Assembly: GCA_002412765.1 (NCBI GenBank)
Contig: DHVR01000030.1
Span: 96,171-160,170, forward strand
Reading direction: 5' to 3'
Length of the DNA stretch: 64,000 nucleotides
From: Leptolinea sp. UBA5203
GTDB lineage: Bacteria > Chloroflexota > Anaerolineae > Anaerolineales > Anaerolineaceae
The stretch's first letter is position 1. Each line of letters opens with the position of its first letter. The notes below the pieces were generated by a model that saw nothing but the letters and a program-made list of their open reading frames with translations, did not search any database and had not been told where the DNA came from. The translations under genes were made by a program, and so were the position numbers. This document shows positions 10,301 to 19,259 of this stretch, in pieces.

Positions 10301-10681
10301 TTTGATATTGATCACTATAAACATGTCAACGACACCTACGGACATCCTTTTGGAGACCAGGTCTTAAAGGCTGTGGTCAAACGATGTCAGGGAATCGTGA
10401 GGGGGATGGATGTATTTGGCCGGTATGGGGGCGATGAATTTGTCATTGTCCTACCTGAAACCGGGATAGACCAGGCTAATCAGGTTGCCAACCGGTTAAA
10501 AACTGGGGTTTATGATACCCAATTCCAACTAAACGATATCCTCATCACCCTCTCTATCAGTGTGGGCATCTCTGAATTAAAGCAACCCACAGACACATTG
10601 ACGGATTTGATTAATCAAGCCGATGAAGCGATGTATGTTGCAAAAAAATCCGGTAGAAATAAGATCGTTTTAACCCACTAA
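7316..10681 (+). CDS. Diguanylate cyclase with GAF-PAS-PAS-GAF-GGDEF architecture
   Basis: A ~1121-residue cytoplasmic sensor protein making cyclic di-GMP. Residues 1 to ~340 match no domain I can name. Then come GAF (~363-515), PAS (~522-659), PAS (~662-779), GAF (~792-949) and GGDEF (~960-1121). The active site is intact: FDIDHYKHVNDTYGH for metal and guanine contacts and YGGDEF at ~1038. The inhibitory I-site RxxD (RGMD) sits exactly five residues before it, so product feedback inhibition is expected. No transmembrane helix is obvious, so ligands are probably cytoplasmic. A TTG three bases upstream is an alternative start; GGAAGCC lies before both. The stop overlaps the end of the convergent next gene by four bases. 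Confidence 0.9.
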   Translation: MTQLAHIAAPVERLLIFQAFNQQHTSSFRDELHCLLNSKNSLSDPVIGIHFASSLGFSFLPHHFLFQECTNTPEYYQDILHTIHEICKKNTSDISGPMWLILDMCWIKHLPNPVEQQELFIQAVIQSEVLKRHHIVFHFNLEVMGGALVQQSMPLYPYLYWNQQLAQNVFFHSPETHPAHVPIHHWLSMLEEPSNQAHSTAINEASFHQTYDCFPYPVLEADYSEIMQSLTQLIHEQPNDWRTCLHEDFHFVIEMLKRLKIKHANQTAVQWVAAEREEEFFQRFPSQPSHLVIASFHEHLIQLAEGIFPAQFTIDLDVISNKEYQIVLDVVPLQPGNFDRMLLIAQQNTSQMEKGLLESSLYKISQLVHTERDMDSLYGAIHTILNGLVNAKNMYIAIYDEEKQSLHYPFHADELDEYPGQIKLRDGKTEYVLKTGETLWVSNEKDEENIRQGKYSRYGSPSSDWLGVPLITQGKSIGVITIQTYDGSRLTENDKFIMEFCSSQIAFAIERKIAENRLLQNQQELSQILMGSSIPTRVVDKHKKTTLFNKAYERFSGLSAEEILDSNKNPWVLLNRPEVPTITELIASSASESLILSLYTNCVKKHPLIDGAYLSENLRIQTRNGLYWVDLTSSPLKDLQGNITGAIENVQDMSQRVKAEDDIRTFKTVADYANTGMLIANPDKQIVYINTYLAKKLGYTPEQLHMKPVNTLFKIHYNQIDALMERITNDTNELRDIEISMQSSEDENIPFLINAVKIETTLNQKSLISFACFNISTQKKREEALNRYANRLEILHKIDEAILEANTTEEIASTALHIFLQLVKFSYAGIIEIRTENSINLYQAHYDRGRYTEGNQRSLPCSAKLMTRLSKFDLFISQDVNEITKEFEEDETFPQHLSIQSCMVIPLIVKHDVIGQFIVGFSQEKALSPEIVEIIKEVSRMISIGIYQTHLYEKIEEMATIDELTGIFNRRQLIDLGERCLAQATRYFQPLSVIVFDIDHYKHVNDTYGHPFGDQVLKAVVKRCQGIVRGMDVFGRYGGDEFVIVLPETGIDQANQVANRLKTGVYDTQFQLNDILITLSISVGISELKQPTDTLTDLINQADEAMYVAKKSGRNKIVLTH

Positions 10682-11226
10682 TACTCAGAAAATATAGAAT
10701 CAACCTGTTTTCCATTAATGGCGAACCAGGGCTGATTTGAAAACCACTCACCTTGAACAATATCATCCCCATGAAACTCATGGCACATAGATTCCATTTC
10801 TTGGCGACTGTGACTTTTCGTCTGCATTATCCAGCACTTCATCCCTCTGGCAGTTCGCCCAATGGAATCGTCATTTTTCTCAATCGTAATCCATTCATCG
10901 CACTCCAGGTGATTTCCATCTGGTTGGCCGATTTGTAATTCAAGGATTTCTGATAAGCGCTGTAATTGTTGGGAGACATTCTGTAGGAATACCAGTGCAG
11001 AGATAAAAAGAATAGCCAGTACCAGAGTGGCTTGGATTAAAAGCAGGGTTGTCCAAACCTGCATGGACAGGCTGTGAAATTTCTCATCATACAATTGACC
11101 CAGCAATAGAAACAAATAAGGAAAAATTATTATTCCAGCGAGCCATGGAAGAACGGACAAAATCCATTTCTTTAACAGATGTTGTTCAGGGCGTTTTTGA
11201 GTGTTCACTTTCCTTCTAATTTGCAT
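10678..11226 (-). CDS. Hypothetical membrane protein with two helices
   Basis: I do not recognise this 182-residue protein. It has a basic N-terminus (RRK...KRPEQ), two hydrophobic segments at ~24-43 and ~58-84, and then a ~95-residue soluble part containing three cysteines and several Asp/Glu-rich stretches. The first helix pair and the amphipathic stretch after it (VSQQLQRLSEILELQ) resemble the membrane-plus-signalling-helix start of sensor proteins, but no catalytic domain follows. AAGGAAG precedes the ATG. Its end overlaps the diguanylate cyclase stop codon tail to tail by four bases. Confidence 0.65.
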   Translation of the reverse strand: MQIRRKVNTQKRPEQHLLKKWILSVLPWLAGIIIFPYLFLLLGQLYDEKFHSLSMQVWTTLLLIQATLVLAILFISALVFLQNVSQQLQRLSEILELQIGQPDGNHLECDEWITIEKNDDSIGRTARGMKCWIMQTKSHSRQEMESMCHEFHGDDIVQGEWFSNQPWFAINGKQVDSIFSEY

Positions 11227-11755
11227 AACTTCCTTATTGTTTTACACCTATAGTTTTCCTAATTTTCGCTCATTCTACAGAATTTTCGGTTAAGGATTTG
11301 TTAAGGGTTGGTGAAGGAAATCAAAACACTTATATATTGACAAGTATTTTAATTCCTGCTCCCTTCCCGGTTACGACATACCCCAAAAAAGTCGGGGCAC
11401 GGCATTTATAGGTGCCGTATGCTCTGTTTTTTTGTATATCTTTTTTAAACGTTATTTTTATTACAAGTTGTTTTTAATTTCTCTATGATTAGACTATTCA
11501 AAGAACGAACACTTAACATAAAGAACTTTAATTTGTCCGACCCATTGCTGCATAATTCGATGGGGGAAATCATACTCGCACATTGGTCTTTGTCATTGCC
11601 GCCCAGCTTCGGTATGTTATCTTCCAGCCAATCAATTCTTAATCTCATCCAAACTGGATCTACCCTGTAGCAACCTACTATTTCTTTCAACATCAAACCT
11701 ACTCTCTACAGGGAGAAAGCTACATGGATTTGTGTTTATTTTTAGGGAGATTCGT
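11227..11755. other. Intergenic region upstream of the chemoreceptor gene
   Basis: About 530 bases with no convincing gene; small open frames on both strands lack ribosome binding sites and protein-like composition. It carries a compact structured element at 11377-11432, described separately. Confidence 0.5.
11381..11432 (+). terminator. Double hairpin with T-run
   Basis: The stem CCCC/GGGG (11381-11397) is followed directly by ACGGCA/TGCCGT (11399-11418), then seven Ts. The second hairpin has terminator form, but no gene on the plus strand ends just before it, so it may end a small RNA or an attenuated leader. Confidence 0.4.
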
Positions 11756-14452
11756 ATGAAAAATTTAAAAATATCAACCCGTTTACTCATAGGATTTGGC
11801 ATCCTAATTCTATTAATGATTGTCTCCAGCACAATCACTTTCATTGGTTTGGGGAATATCACAAAACAATCTCAAATTACCAGACAATCGACACAGATTC
11901 TATTGTTAATCGATACGCTTCGTCAACAGGAAAAGAATTACATTATCCGCGGGGACAACCTGTATAACACCGATACAGAAACTGCGCTCGAGAAATTTCA
12001 AAATGCCTATAAAAAACTAAAAACGACCATCGCTGAAACCCAGGCATTGGTAACTTCTGCCGAAAACAGAGATCTCCTCAATAAAATGGAAGCTCATCTG
12101 GAGGAATACTACAATTCATTTTATGTGGATTATATCGCTGTGGAGGATCAAAAAACCGAACTGGCGGCGCATCTCAAAGAGGATGAGTATAAGGTTATTA
12201 ATTTAACAATAGCCATGCAGCGAGACCAGAAAAAAACATTAATTTCAGAAATAGATCAAGGATTGGATAGTATCGAACTATCAGACCGACTTACCAATAA
12301 TGACGATGTCGTTGTTATTCTCCGCAGCATGTTGGAGGTCGGAAATACGACCAGAAATTATATGCTCAAAAAAGATAAACTATCCAAATCGTTGGTTATG
12401 AATCAACTTTTAGAAATGCGGTCCAGGCTGGTGATTTTAAAAACACGATTGGATAGCCAGGATGCCATTGACCACGCGGATGGGATTATCGCAGCAATCA
12501 CAACCTATGAAGACTCATTTACCAAGTATGTCGCAGGGAATGAATCCCAAATTGAACAAGAATTGTTATTTGTTGCCGATGCTCGTTCTCTCCTTTCGGA
12601 TGCCCAAGAAATTGAAGCCAATGCGAATGCCATTGCCCAGAAAACCATTGATTCAAATAAGTTGACCACCACCGTGTTTGGAGTATTTTCCCTGCTCGCG
12701 GGGTTAGGTTCTGCCGTCATCATCACTCGCTCAATCACAATACCCGTTAAAAAAATCCAACTTATTGCCGAAGAACTCGCATCAGGAAATGTGGAAGTTT
12801 CCATTGATGTAGATCAGAAAGATGAAATTGGTGCGCTGGCCAAAGCATTTCAAAGATTGATAGATCATATTCAGGAAACCGCCCGAAATATGGTTTTGTT
12901 AGCCAATGGCGATCTGACCATTACCATTACGCCAAAGAGTGAAAATGACGCATTGGGAAATTCCAACCTGCTGATGGTCCAGAAATTAAGAAACGTCATT
13001 GAGGGCATCTCCAGTAATGCCATTCAAGTTGATTTATCCGCTCAGGATCTGGCATCTGCAGCAGATCAAGCCGGGTTTGCCACAGCACAAATCGCCACTA
13101 CATTCCAGGAAATTGCAAAAAGTACTCAGAAACAAACTGAATCAGTCTCCGGAGCTTCGACAACCATCGAACAGATGGTGCAGACCATTGATGGTGTGGC
13201 AAAGGGTGCGCAGGAGCAGGCCATGGCCGTTGGCAAAGCATCCGAGATCACAGCTCAATTAAGTGAATCTATTGAAAAGGTTGCCACCAATGCTTTTGCG
13301 GTTAGTTCCGGTGCCGCTCAGGCCTCGCAAGCTGCTAATGAAGGATCAAAAACAGTAGAGAAAACCATCACCGGGATGCAGCGAATTAAGGAAAAAGTGG
13401 ATATTTCCGCTCAAAAAGTACAAGAGATGGGCGAACGGTCCGCTGAAATCAGTAAGATTTTAAAGACTATTGATGAAATTGCTTCCCAAACCAACCTTCT
13501 AGCATTAAATGCCGCTATTGAAGCAGCCAGGGCGGGAGAACACGGAAAAGGATTTGCCGTAGTGGCTGACGAAGTCCGGAAATTAGCGGAACGATCTTCG
13601 AGTGCCACCAAAGAAATTGCTCTCCTGATTAATACCATTCAAAGTACCGTCACTCAGGCCATCCTGGCGATGAATGAAGGTGCCAGCGAAGTCAGCCATG
13701 GCGTGGCAGATGCACGGGAAGCAGGCCTGGCCCTTGAAAATATTCTTCTAACCGTCAAAGAAGTGGCCAATCAAGCTGAAATGGCTGCATCCGCTGTTCA
13801 GGTGATGCATGAAGCATCGCAGGTTTTGGTGGAATCTGTGGATAGCGTCTCCTCGGTAGTAGAGGAAAACACAGCCGCATCGGAAGAAATGGCCGCCAGC
13901 TCCAGTGAGGTGCTGAATTCCATCGAAAATATTGCCAGTATCAGCGAAGAAAACAGCGCGGCAGTAGAGGAAGTATCAGCCTCCGCCGAAGAAATGACTG
14001 CCCAGGTGGAAGAAGTCTCCGCTGCAGCACAATCCCTGCGGGATATGTCCCAAAAATTCCTGGACGCGATCTCAATTTTCAAACTTACAACGACGACAAA
14101 ACAAATTGATACCTTCAAGCAAGCCCATCTTAAATGGGTGGATGACTTAAAAGCTATGCTGGCTGGTCGGAAAGAGATAGTTGAGGAACAGGTTATCGAC
14201 CATACCGAATGTTTATTGGGAAAATGGATGGTGAATCAAGAAGGCAATCAGCTTTCAGAGCACGAGGCCTTTATAGCGCTTGTTGAACCGCATCAGATCA
14301 TGCATCAGCATTGTCGCCTGGTGGTCTCCAAGTTTACCCAGGGTGATTTCCAGGGTGCACAGGAGAGCTTGTCGGAAATGGAAACCTATTCCAAAGAGAT
14401 AATCCACCAACTACTCCTCCTGGAAGATGAACTCAACCAGGAACAAGAATAA
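11756..14452 (+). CDS. Methyl-accepting chemotaxis protein with C-terminal CZB zinc domain
   Basis: An 898-residue chemoreceptor. TM1 lies at ~10-32, a long helical extracellular sensor at ~33-303 (four-helix or HBM type), TM2 at ~305-323, then HAMP units (~325-378 and a second following). The cytoplasmic coiled coil has the conserved hairpin tip EIASQTNLLALNAAIEAARAG at ~575-600, where CheA and CheW bind. Residues ~790-890 form a CZB domain with DHTECLLGKW and the closing H...H pattern; such domains bind zinc and tune receptor output, including to hypochlorous acid in some species. I start at the ATG at 11756 because AGGGAG lies before it. No che genes are in the window. Confidence 0.93.
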   Translation: MKNLKISTRLLIGFGILILLMIVSSTITFIGLGNITKQSQITRQSTQILLLIDTLRQQEKNYIIRGDNLYNTDTETALEKFQNAYKKLKTTIAETQALVTSAENRDLLNKMEAHLEEYYNSFYVDYIAVEDQKTELAAHLKEDEYKVINLTIAMQRDQKKTLISEIDQGLDSIELSDRLTNNDDVVVILRSMLEVGNTTRNYMLKKDKLSKSLVMNQLLEMRSRLVILKTRLDSQDAIDHADGIIAAITTYEDSFTKYVAGNESQIEQELLFVADARSLLSDAQEIEANANAIAQKTIDSNKLTTTVFGVFSLLAGLGSAVIITRSITIPVKKIQLIAEELASGNVEVSIDVDQKDEIGALAKAFQRLIDHIQETARNMVLLANGDLTITITPKSENDALGNSNLLMVQKLRNVIEGISSNAIQVDLSAQDLASAADQAGFATAQIATTFQEIAKSTQKQTESVSGASTTIEQMVQTIDGVAKGAQEQAMAVGKASEITAQLSESIEKVATNAFAVSSGAAQASQAANEGSKTVEKTITGMQRIKEKVDISAQKVQEMGERSAEISKILKTIDEIASQTNLLALNAAIEAARAGEHGKGFAVVADEVRKLAERSSSATKEIALLINTIQSTVTQAILAMNEGASEVSHGVADAREAGLALENILLTVKEVANQAEMAASAVQVMHEASQVLVESVDSVSSVVEENTAASEEMAASSSEVLNSIENIASISEENSAAVEEVSASAEEMTAQVEEVSAAAQSLRDMSQKFLDAISIFKLTTTTKQIDTFKQAHLKWVDDLKAMLAGRKEIVEEQVIDHTECLLGKWMVNQEGNQLSEHEAFIALVEPHQIMHQHCRLVVSKFTQGDFQGAQESLSEMETYSKEIIHQLLLLEDELNQEQE

Positions 14453-14470
14453 ACTTTTTGGTGTATTAAA

Positions 14471-14510
14471 AAAACAGAGGCTGATCCATTCGATCGGCCT
14501 CTGTTTTATT
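14471..14510 (+). terminator. Intrinsic terminator after the chemoreceptor gene
   Basis: The perfect 11-bp stem AAAACAGAGGC/GCCTCTGTTTT with an inner GATC pairing, beginning 19 bases past the stop codon and followed by an AT-rich tail. Confidence 0.85.
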
Positions 14511-14608
14511 TCTACGGTGTTCAATTTTTTCGGTTGATTTTCGGTAGATTAATCCAAGGAATACTTTTGGGCTAATCAGCTATGGATGTGTTTTTTAGAT
14601 AGACCGAA

Positions 14609-17170
14609 TTAATTACCCAATATCCCCAGCGCATACAGAGTCTTCACGTCCAATTCCCGGCTGGCTTGTTTTTTACCATTTAGGGTGATCGTACTTCCAG
14701 TCTGGTTCAAGGTGAGGGTGGGGGTATCCAGGATTTGTACGTTTTCCGCAGTTACTTCGGAAGGACCGTAGACAGGCTTTTTTATATAAGCTGCCAATCC
14801 AGCGACGGTTGCATTTTGAATAATTGAATCCTTAATCAACAGACTGGATAAATCCTTTGCGGCCGCACCAATACTGACCTCCGATATGGTCAATCGCTTT
14901 GCGATAAGCTGGCTGTCCTCTCCCACGGAAAGACCCTTATCCAAGATTCTAAGCATAATACTATCCGCCACATGCACTGTCGATCCGCTGATATCCACTG
15001 CATCCCCGCCAATATCCTGGAAAAGACAGTTTGTGATTTCACCCTGGGTAAAATCAGCATCAAAAGCATCCGAAGGCGTATCCTGAATCGTCAGGCGCTC
15101 AAATTTAAAATCTGTGCTAATCACATTGATGGCATCTTCAGTAAAGGCGTGTCGAATGATAGAGTCCCGCACAGTCACCGGGCTGCGATAAAAAGTAATC
15201 CCTCCAGTTAAAATCCAACCATCCCTGGCAATCCCGGAAGTGTTTTCAACCAGGAGATGTTCAAGAATTGAAGGCTGTCCTGCATTAAGAACCACCAATC
15301 CCGGCCATGCTGTCCCAATGGAACTAAAACTTACCGGCTGAGATTCTGTTCCCTTGACCAGCAATGGACTGTAAGATAAAAAGACTGCCTGGGGGGCAAA
15401 GGATAACTTTGTGCCGGCTTGCACGACAATTTGCCATCCGGCAGGAATCACCAGATCCCGCTCGACGGCCCACGCACCGGAAAGAAAAGTCAGGGTTTTG
15501 TTATCCGTCGTGGCTCTGATAAACGGAAAAGTAGATTCCAAGTATTCGATGCTCATGGCTTCAGGAATAGGCCGCTGAGTAATCAAGGCCGCTGGAGCAT
15601 CAGGGATCATCGAAACAAGATAAGTACGATTCAATCCACTCACTTTCGTCTCAAGATTCCAAATCACATCATCGGTTAAAGCTTCTTCCAACGAATCCTT
15701 AAGTTCATTCTTTTCCAAAATTTCGATAAAAATCTCCGATGGAACACACAAATTGAGAAAGGTATCCTGATTTTGATAGGCTTTGAGACGAAGCCCATTG
15801 GGTGGTTTTTCCAACAATACTGAAGAATCCGGATCCGTAACCCAGGTGGGTTTTATCGGAATATTTTCCCCATAAAAATTGATCGCTGTGACATCCACTG
15901 GGGAAACCATGAGATTGAGAATATTGAATGCGATACAGGATGAATCGGACTCCGCATGCACAAACCCACGTACAGGATAAGCCGGCTGCACTTGAAGCCG
16001 CAGCATGGTATTCCGAAAATCCAACACGTCCCAGGTGGTACTGTAGGGTGTCTCATTCGCCAGACGGATTTGCTTTTCATGCGCATGAAAAACATCAAAG
16101 ACCGTCAGTTTAAAATTTTGATAAGCTTCTTGGGTGGTCAGTTCGCTCAGCGCCTGAATATAGGCTATTTGCAGCTCAGGAAATTCAAACAAGGCCAGGT
16201 TTGCAAAGGGTAAGGTAATTTCTTCTCTTTTACCGGATAAAGTGACTTGTTCCGGAGAAGATATGGCTGGTTCCAGTTTTCCTGTTTCTGCGTTGTAAAA
16301 ATAGGTCAACTCCCCATAGCTTATGCCCCATAAATCGTGAATGGCAAAATAACGTGCAAAAAGAGAGATGTCGAGATATTGAGCTGCCTCATCGGGGTGT
16401 TGTTCCAGGAGTGCCAGTAAATCCAATCCTCTTTGCTTGATGGCAGGATCAAGTTCCGGTTGTTGTTGGGTAAGCGTTTCCTCAACCTGCTGAAGGAGCG
16501 AATCGGTCGCTTCTCTAGTAAAAAATTCTTCAGGAAGTTGAAGATAAAAACCGGAGGTGCTGTCTTTCAGGGGAGACATTTGGATTAGGTAATAGGCCTG
16601 ATTTTCGGCATCATTAAGGGAAACAAGACAGACTGTCATGTTTGGGACCTGCATGCCGATCTGTTGGAGTTGGCTTAAATATGTCCACTTACTAATGGCT
16701 TCACCATTGACTGCGTAAACAAGATCAAACTGGGTTCCGGAAAGTGGAAAATCATTAATGGGTTGGGAGAGAGTTAAGTGCCATGCGAAGATCGTCCCAT
16801 CCAGGATGGTTGCCGGTCTGGCAACAACAGAAAGGGGGGAGCCACCATCAATCACCAGGGTGGCCGGCAAGCTGGTTGTAAGATCGGGTTTTCCGCCATC
16901 AAGTGTGGGTATCGTCATGGACAGGACAGGTAAAGGCTTCACAATGACCAGCGAAATTGGTTCCGGCGTGGCAGTAGGTGTACCCTCCACTGTACTGGTT
17001 TGAACAGGAATCCTGGAATGTGAATCAGGCGCTAAACGCCAGGCATATAGGAAACCAGTCAAAAGTCCGATAATCCCCAGGATGAGCAGACCATATCGAC
17101 CTATTGTTTGAAAAAAATGGACCTTTAGGGATGAGCGATGTTGCAGGGTTGAATTTGGCCCAATTTTCAT
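14609..17170 (-). CDS. Membrane-anchored CotH-like surface protein with C-terminal beta-helix
   Basis: An 853-residue protein with an N-terminal signal anchor at ~26-44 and the bulk outside the cell. A Thr/Pro-rich linker follows. The middle (~270-320, YLDISLFARYFAIHDLWGISYGELTYFYNAETGKL) resembles CotH-kinase-type spore/surface proteins. Residues ~590-850 have short hydrophobic repeats with I..n..v....i.d.. periodicity (for example LLVENTSGIARDG, SIIRHAFTEDAINVIS, SIIQNATVAGLAAY), fitting a right-handed parallel beta-helix. A catalytic CotH motif is not clearly visible, so kinase activity is unproven. GGGAG lies before the ATG. It may bind or modify surface polymers; this is inference. Confidence 0.6.
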   Translation of the reverse strand: MKIGPNSTLQHRSSLKVHFFQTIGRYGLLILGIIGLLTGFLYAWRLAPDSHSRIPVQTSTVEGTPTATPEPISLVIVKPLPVLSMTIPTLDGGKPDLTTSLPATLVIDGGSPLSVVARPATILDGTIFAWHLTLSQPINDFPLSGTQFDLVYAVNGEAISKWTYLSQLQQIGMQVPNMTVCLVSLNDAENQAYYLIQMSPLKDSTSGFYLQLPEEFFTREATDSLLQQVEETLTQQQPELDPAIKQRGLDLLALLEQHPDEAAQYLDISLFARYFAIHDLWGISYGELTYFYNAETGKLEPAISSPEQVTLSGKREEITLPFANLALFEFPELQIAYIQALSELTTQEAYQNFKLTVFDVFHAHEKQIRLANETPYSTTWDVLDFRNTMLRLQVQPAYPVRGFVHAESDSSCIAFNILNLMVSPVDVTAINFYGENIPIKPTWVTDPDSSVLLEKPPNGLRLKAYQNQDTFLNLCVPSEIFIEILEKNELKDSLEEALTDDVIWNLETKVSGLNRTYLVSMIPDAPAALITQRPIPEAMSIEYLESTFPFIRATTDNKTLTFLSGAWAVERDLVIPAGWQIVVQAGTKLSFAPQAVFLSYSPLLVKGTESQPVSFSSIGTAWPGLVVLNAGQPSILEHLLVENTSGIARDGWILTGGITFYRSPVTVRDSIIRHAFTEDAINVISTDFKFERLTIQDTPSDAFDADFTQGEITNCLFQDIGGDAVDISGSTVHVADSIMLRILDKGLSVGEDSQLIAKRLTISEVSIGAAAKDLSSLLIKDSIIQNATVAGLAAYIKKPVYGPSEVTAENVQILDTPTLTLNQTGSTITLNGKKQASRELDVKTLYALGILGN

Positions 17171-17373
17171 ACCGGCTCCCAGAATTATTTCCCATCAGGA
17201 ATGATTTACAATTTCCAAAACACAAGATTTAGAAAGCCTAATTTTAGCACCCTCTGACAAGAATTGCGAACAAGGGTTAAGGGGAGTGGTTGAACGACTG
17301 GATGGTTGCTTGCGTCCTGCGGTACAATATCCTTACCCTTTATCGTTATACTAATTTTCACCTCGGGAGCGGT

Positions 17374-18396
17374 ATGAAAGACTCAATCCTGCCTTTAGGA
17401 AAATTACCCCCGCAGCTTGCGGCGCAACTACTGAATCAAATTCCTCAACTAGACCCACGCGTCATCCTGGGGCCGGGGGTCGGACTGGATTGTGCCGTGC
17501 TGGATTTTGGGGAAACCTGCTTGGTGATGAAATCGGACCCGATCACTTTTGTAACCAAAGATATTGGCTGGTACGCCGTACAAATTTGTGCCAACGATAT
17601 AGCCACAACCGGCGCTCAACCCCGCTGGTTTTTAACGACCCTGTTGCTGCCGGAAGGAAAGACCACTCCGGAAATGGTCCTGCTGATTAATCAGCAAGTA
17701 GCCCAGACCTGCCAGGAAAAAGGCATCTCTGTCATCGGGGGACACACCGAAATTACTTATGGATTGGATAGACCCATTTTAGTGGGCACAATGATTGGTG
17801 AAGTGGCCAAATCAGATTTGGTCACCCCTAAAAATGCCCAACCGGGGAACAAATTACTGCTGAGCAAGGGCATTCCCATTGAAGGCACAGCCATCATTGC
17901 AAAAGAGTTTCCGGAAAGATTAAGCTCCATACTCAACGAAGCGGAACTGAAAAGCGCCGTGAATGCCATTTATGATCCTGGGATCAGTGTCTTGCGAGAC
18001 GCACAATTAGCTGTTAAAGCAGGTCAAGTTACCGCCATGCATGATCCAACCGAAGGCGGGCTGGCATCCGCTTTGTGGGAATTGGCCGAAGCTTGCGGTC
18101 ATACCCTGATTATTCAACAACAGCATATCTCCATCTCGCTTATCTCGCAAAAGATATGTAATTTCTTCCAATTAAATCCCATGGCAACCATTGCCTCCGG
18201 GGCTTTGCTGCTAGCCGTTGAGGCGAAAGACAGCCAGACAATTTGCAATGAACTCATCCGTCACGGCATCCCATGCAGCGAAATCGGTTTTATTGAAGCC
18301 GGCTCGGCGGTGGTTTATTCTGAAGAAGGGTCAAACCGCCTACAATTACCGCGGCCCGAACGGGATGAGATCACCCGCCTTTTCGAGAATCCATGA
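17374..18396 (+). CDS. AIR synthase / HypE-like family protein
   Basis: A 340-residue protein of the PurM-HypE-ThiL-SelD ATP-binding superfamily. The N-terminal half (~1-160) holds the KSDPITFVTKDIGWYAVQICANDIATTGAQPRW segment with the nucleotide and magnesium Asp residues, and GGHTEIT. The C-terminal half contains MHDPTEGGLASALWELAEACG, strongly conserved in HypE-like members. True HypE ends in a PRxC motif with an essential Cys; this one ends DEITRLFENP, so carbamoyl dehydration for hydrogenase maturation is unlikely. No hyp or purine genes are adjacent. Start chosen at the ATG preceded by CGGGAG. Its stop overlaps the next gene's start (ATGA), so the two are translationally coupled. Confidence 0.85.
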   Translation: MKDSILPLGKLPPQLAAQLLNQIPQLDPRVILGPGVGLDCAVLDFGETCLVMKSDPITFVTKDIGWYAVQICANDIATTGAQPRWFLTTLLLPEGKTTPEMVLLINQQVAQTCQEKGISVIGGHTEITYGLDRPILVGTMIGEVAKSDLVTPKNAQPGNKLLLSKGIPIEGTAIIAKEFPERLSSILNEAELKSAVNAIYDPGISVLRDAQLAVKAGQVTAMHDPTEGGLASALWELAEACGHTLIIQQQHISISLISQKICNFFQLNPMATIASGALLLAVEAKDSQTICNELIRHGIPCSEIGFIEAGSAVVYSEEGSNRLQLPRPERDEITRLFENP

Positions 18397-18905
18397 ACGG
18401 AATCAACAGTGCCTATTGGGTACTCCCAGAAAAATTAATGGCCGGACCTTATCCGGCTTCGCCCATGCTGGCTGATCAAACCCGCGCTCAATTGAGCTGG
18501 CTGGTGGAGCAGGGGATCAGTGAGCTGATTGACCTGACAAACCCGGGCGAAAGACCAGGGTATCAGGCGGAGTTTAAATCCGTTTGTGCCCGCTATGGCG
18601 TGCAGGGAAATTGGCAGCGATTCGCTATCGCCGATTTTGGCTTACCCAGCCCAGCCTTGATGAGCGGGATTCTGTATCAAATTGAGCATCTCCTAGCAAA
18701 TGATAAAATGGTATACCTGCACTGCATGGGCGGCCTGGGACGCACCGGCACGGTGGTTGGGTGTTATTACGTCCAGCAAGGCATGAGCGGGGAAGAAGCA
18801 TTGCACAAAATCCAAAACTTGCGCATAGGTACTGCCAATTTTCAACACCCCTCCCCCGAGACAGATGCGCAGCAAGCCTTTATCTTGAAGTGGGGAAAAT
18901 CATAA
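18393..18905 (+). CDS. Dual-specificity / CDKN3-like protein phosphatase
   Basis: A 170-residue cytoplasmic phosphatase with the signature HCMGGLGRTG: nucleophile C111 and phosphate-binding R117 (C-x5-R). An upstream Asp in IADFGLP is a candidate general acid. The overall length and the LIDLTNPGE...Y start fit the small dual-specificity or atypical tyrosine phosphatase group. It is translationally coupled through an ATGA overlap to the HypE-like gene, so the two products are made together. The target may be a phosphoprotein, nucleotide or inositol phosphate; the sequence does not decide. Confidence 0.85.
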   Translation: MNGINSAYWVLPEKLMAGPYPASPMLADQTRAQLSWLVEQGISELIDLTNPGERPGYQAEFKSVCARYGVQGNWQRFAIADFGLPSPALMSGILYQIEHLLANDKMVYLHCMGGLGRTGTVVGCYYVQQGMSGEEALHKIQNLRIGTANFQHPSPETDAQQAFILKWGKS

Positions 18906-18936
18906 TCTTTGATTTTTTGTTTAATGTTTATTTCCG

Positions 18937-19070
18937 GTTAGGGCGATTAAGAAACTAAGCAAAGAGAAACCATGGAAAAACAATATTTTACAAGGTACGG
19001 TAGATGGTGCGTTGGGCTGGCTTGTTTTATAACCACAATCTCTTTCTTAACCGCCCTAACGGCACCCTAC
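18937..19070. repeat. Inverted-repeat element with GGTGCGTTG core
   Basis: GTTAGGGCGATTAAGAAA (18937-18954) and TTTCTTAACCGCCCTAAC (19043-19060) are inverted copies with one mismatch, ~88 bases apart. Inside is GGTGCGTTGGGC, and the right end reads GGCACCCTAC. The 134-base unit has no coding capacity, is bounded by imperfect inverted ends and shares its core with the repeat near 521, which suggests a non-autonomous palindromic element. The rest of the 18906-19309 gap shows nothing else. Confidence 0.55.
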
Positions 19071-19259
19071 AAAAAAATCGCCCACCGACACCCTGTAAAT
19101 GAATGCGCATAGGTATAGTTCAATTTCCAAAATCCCCCTGCCGGAGTCACAATACTTCAGATTTTTTCAGCCACTAAAAAACCCGTCAAAAATCCAATCC
19201 GTTTACTTAGTCATTTTTTTACATCATTCGTGCAAATTATTCAGCTCGATGGATTAAAA

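Noticed and set aside
11445..11696. Small frames on both strands in the chemoreceptor upstream gap
   Set aside because: No ribosome site, no protein-like pattern, and they overlap each other.
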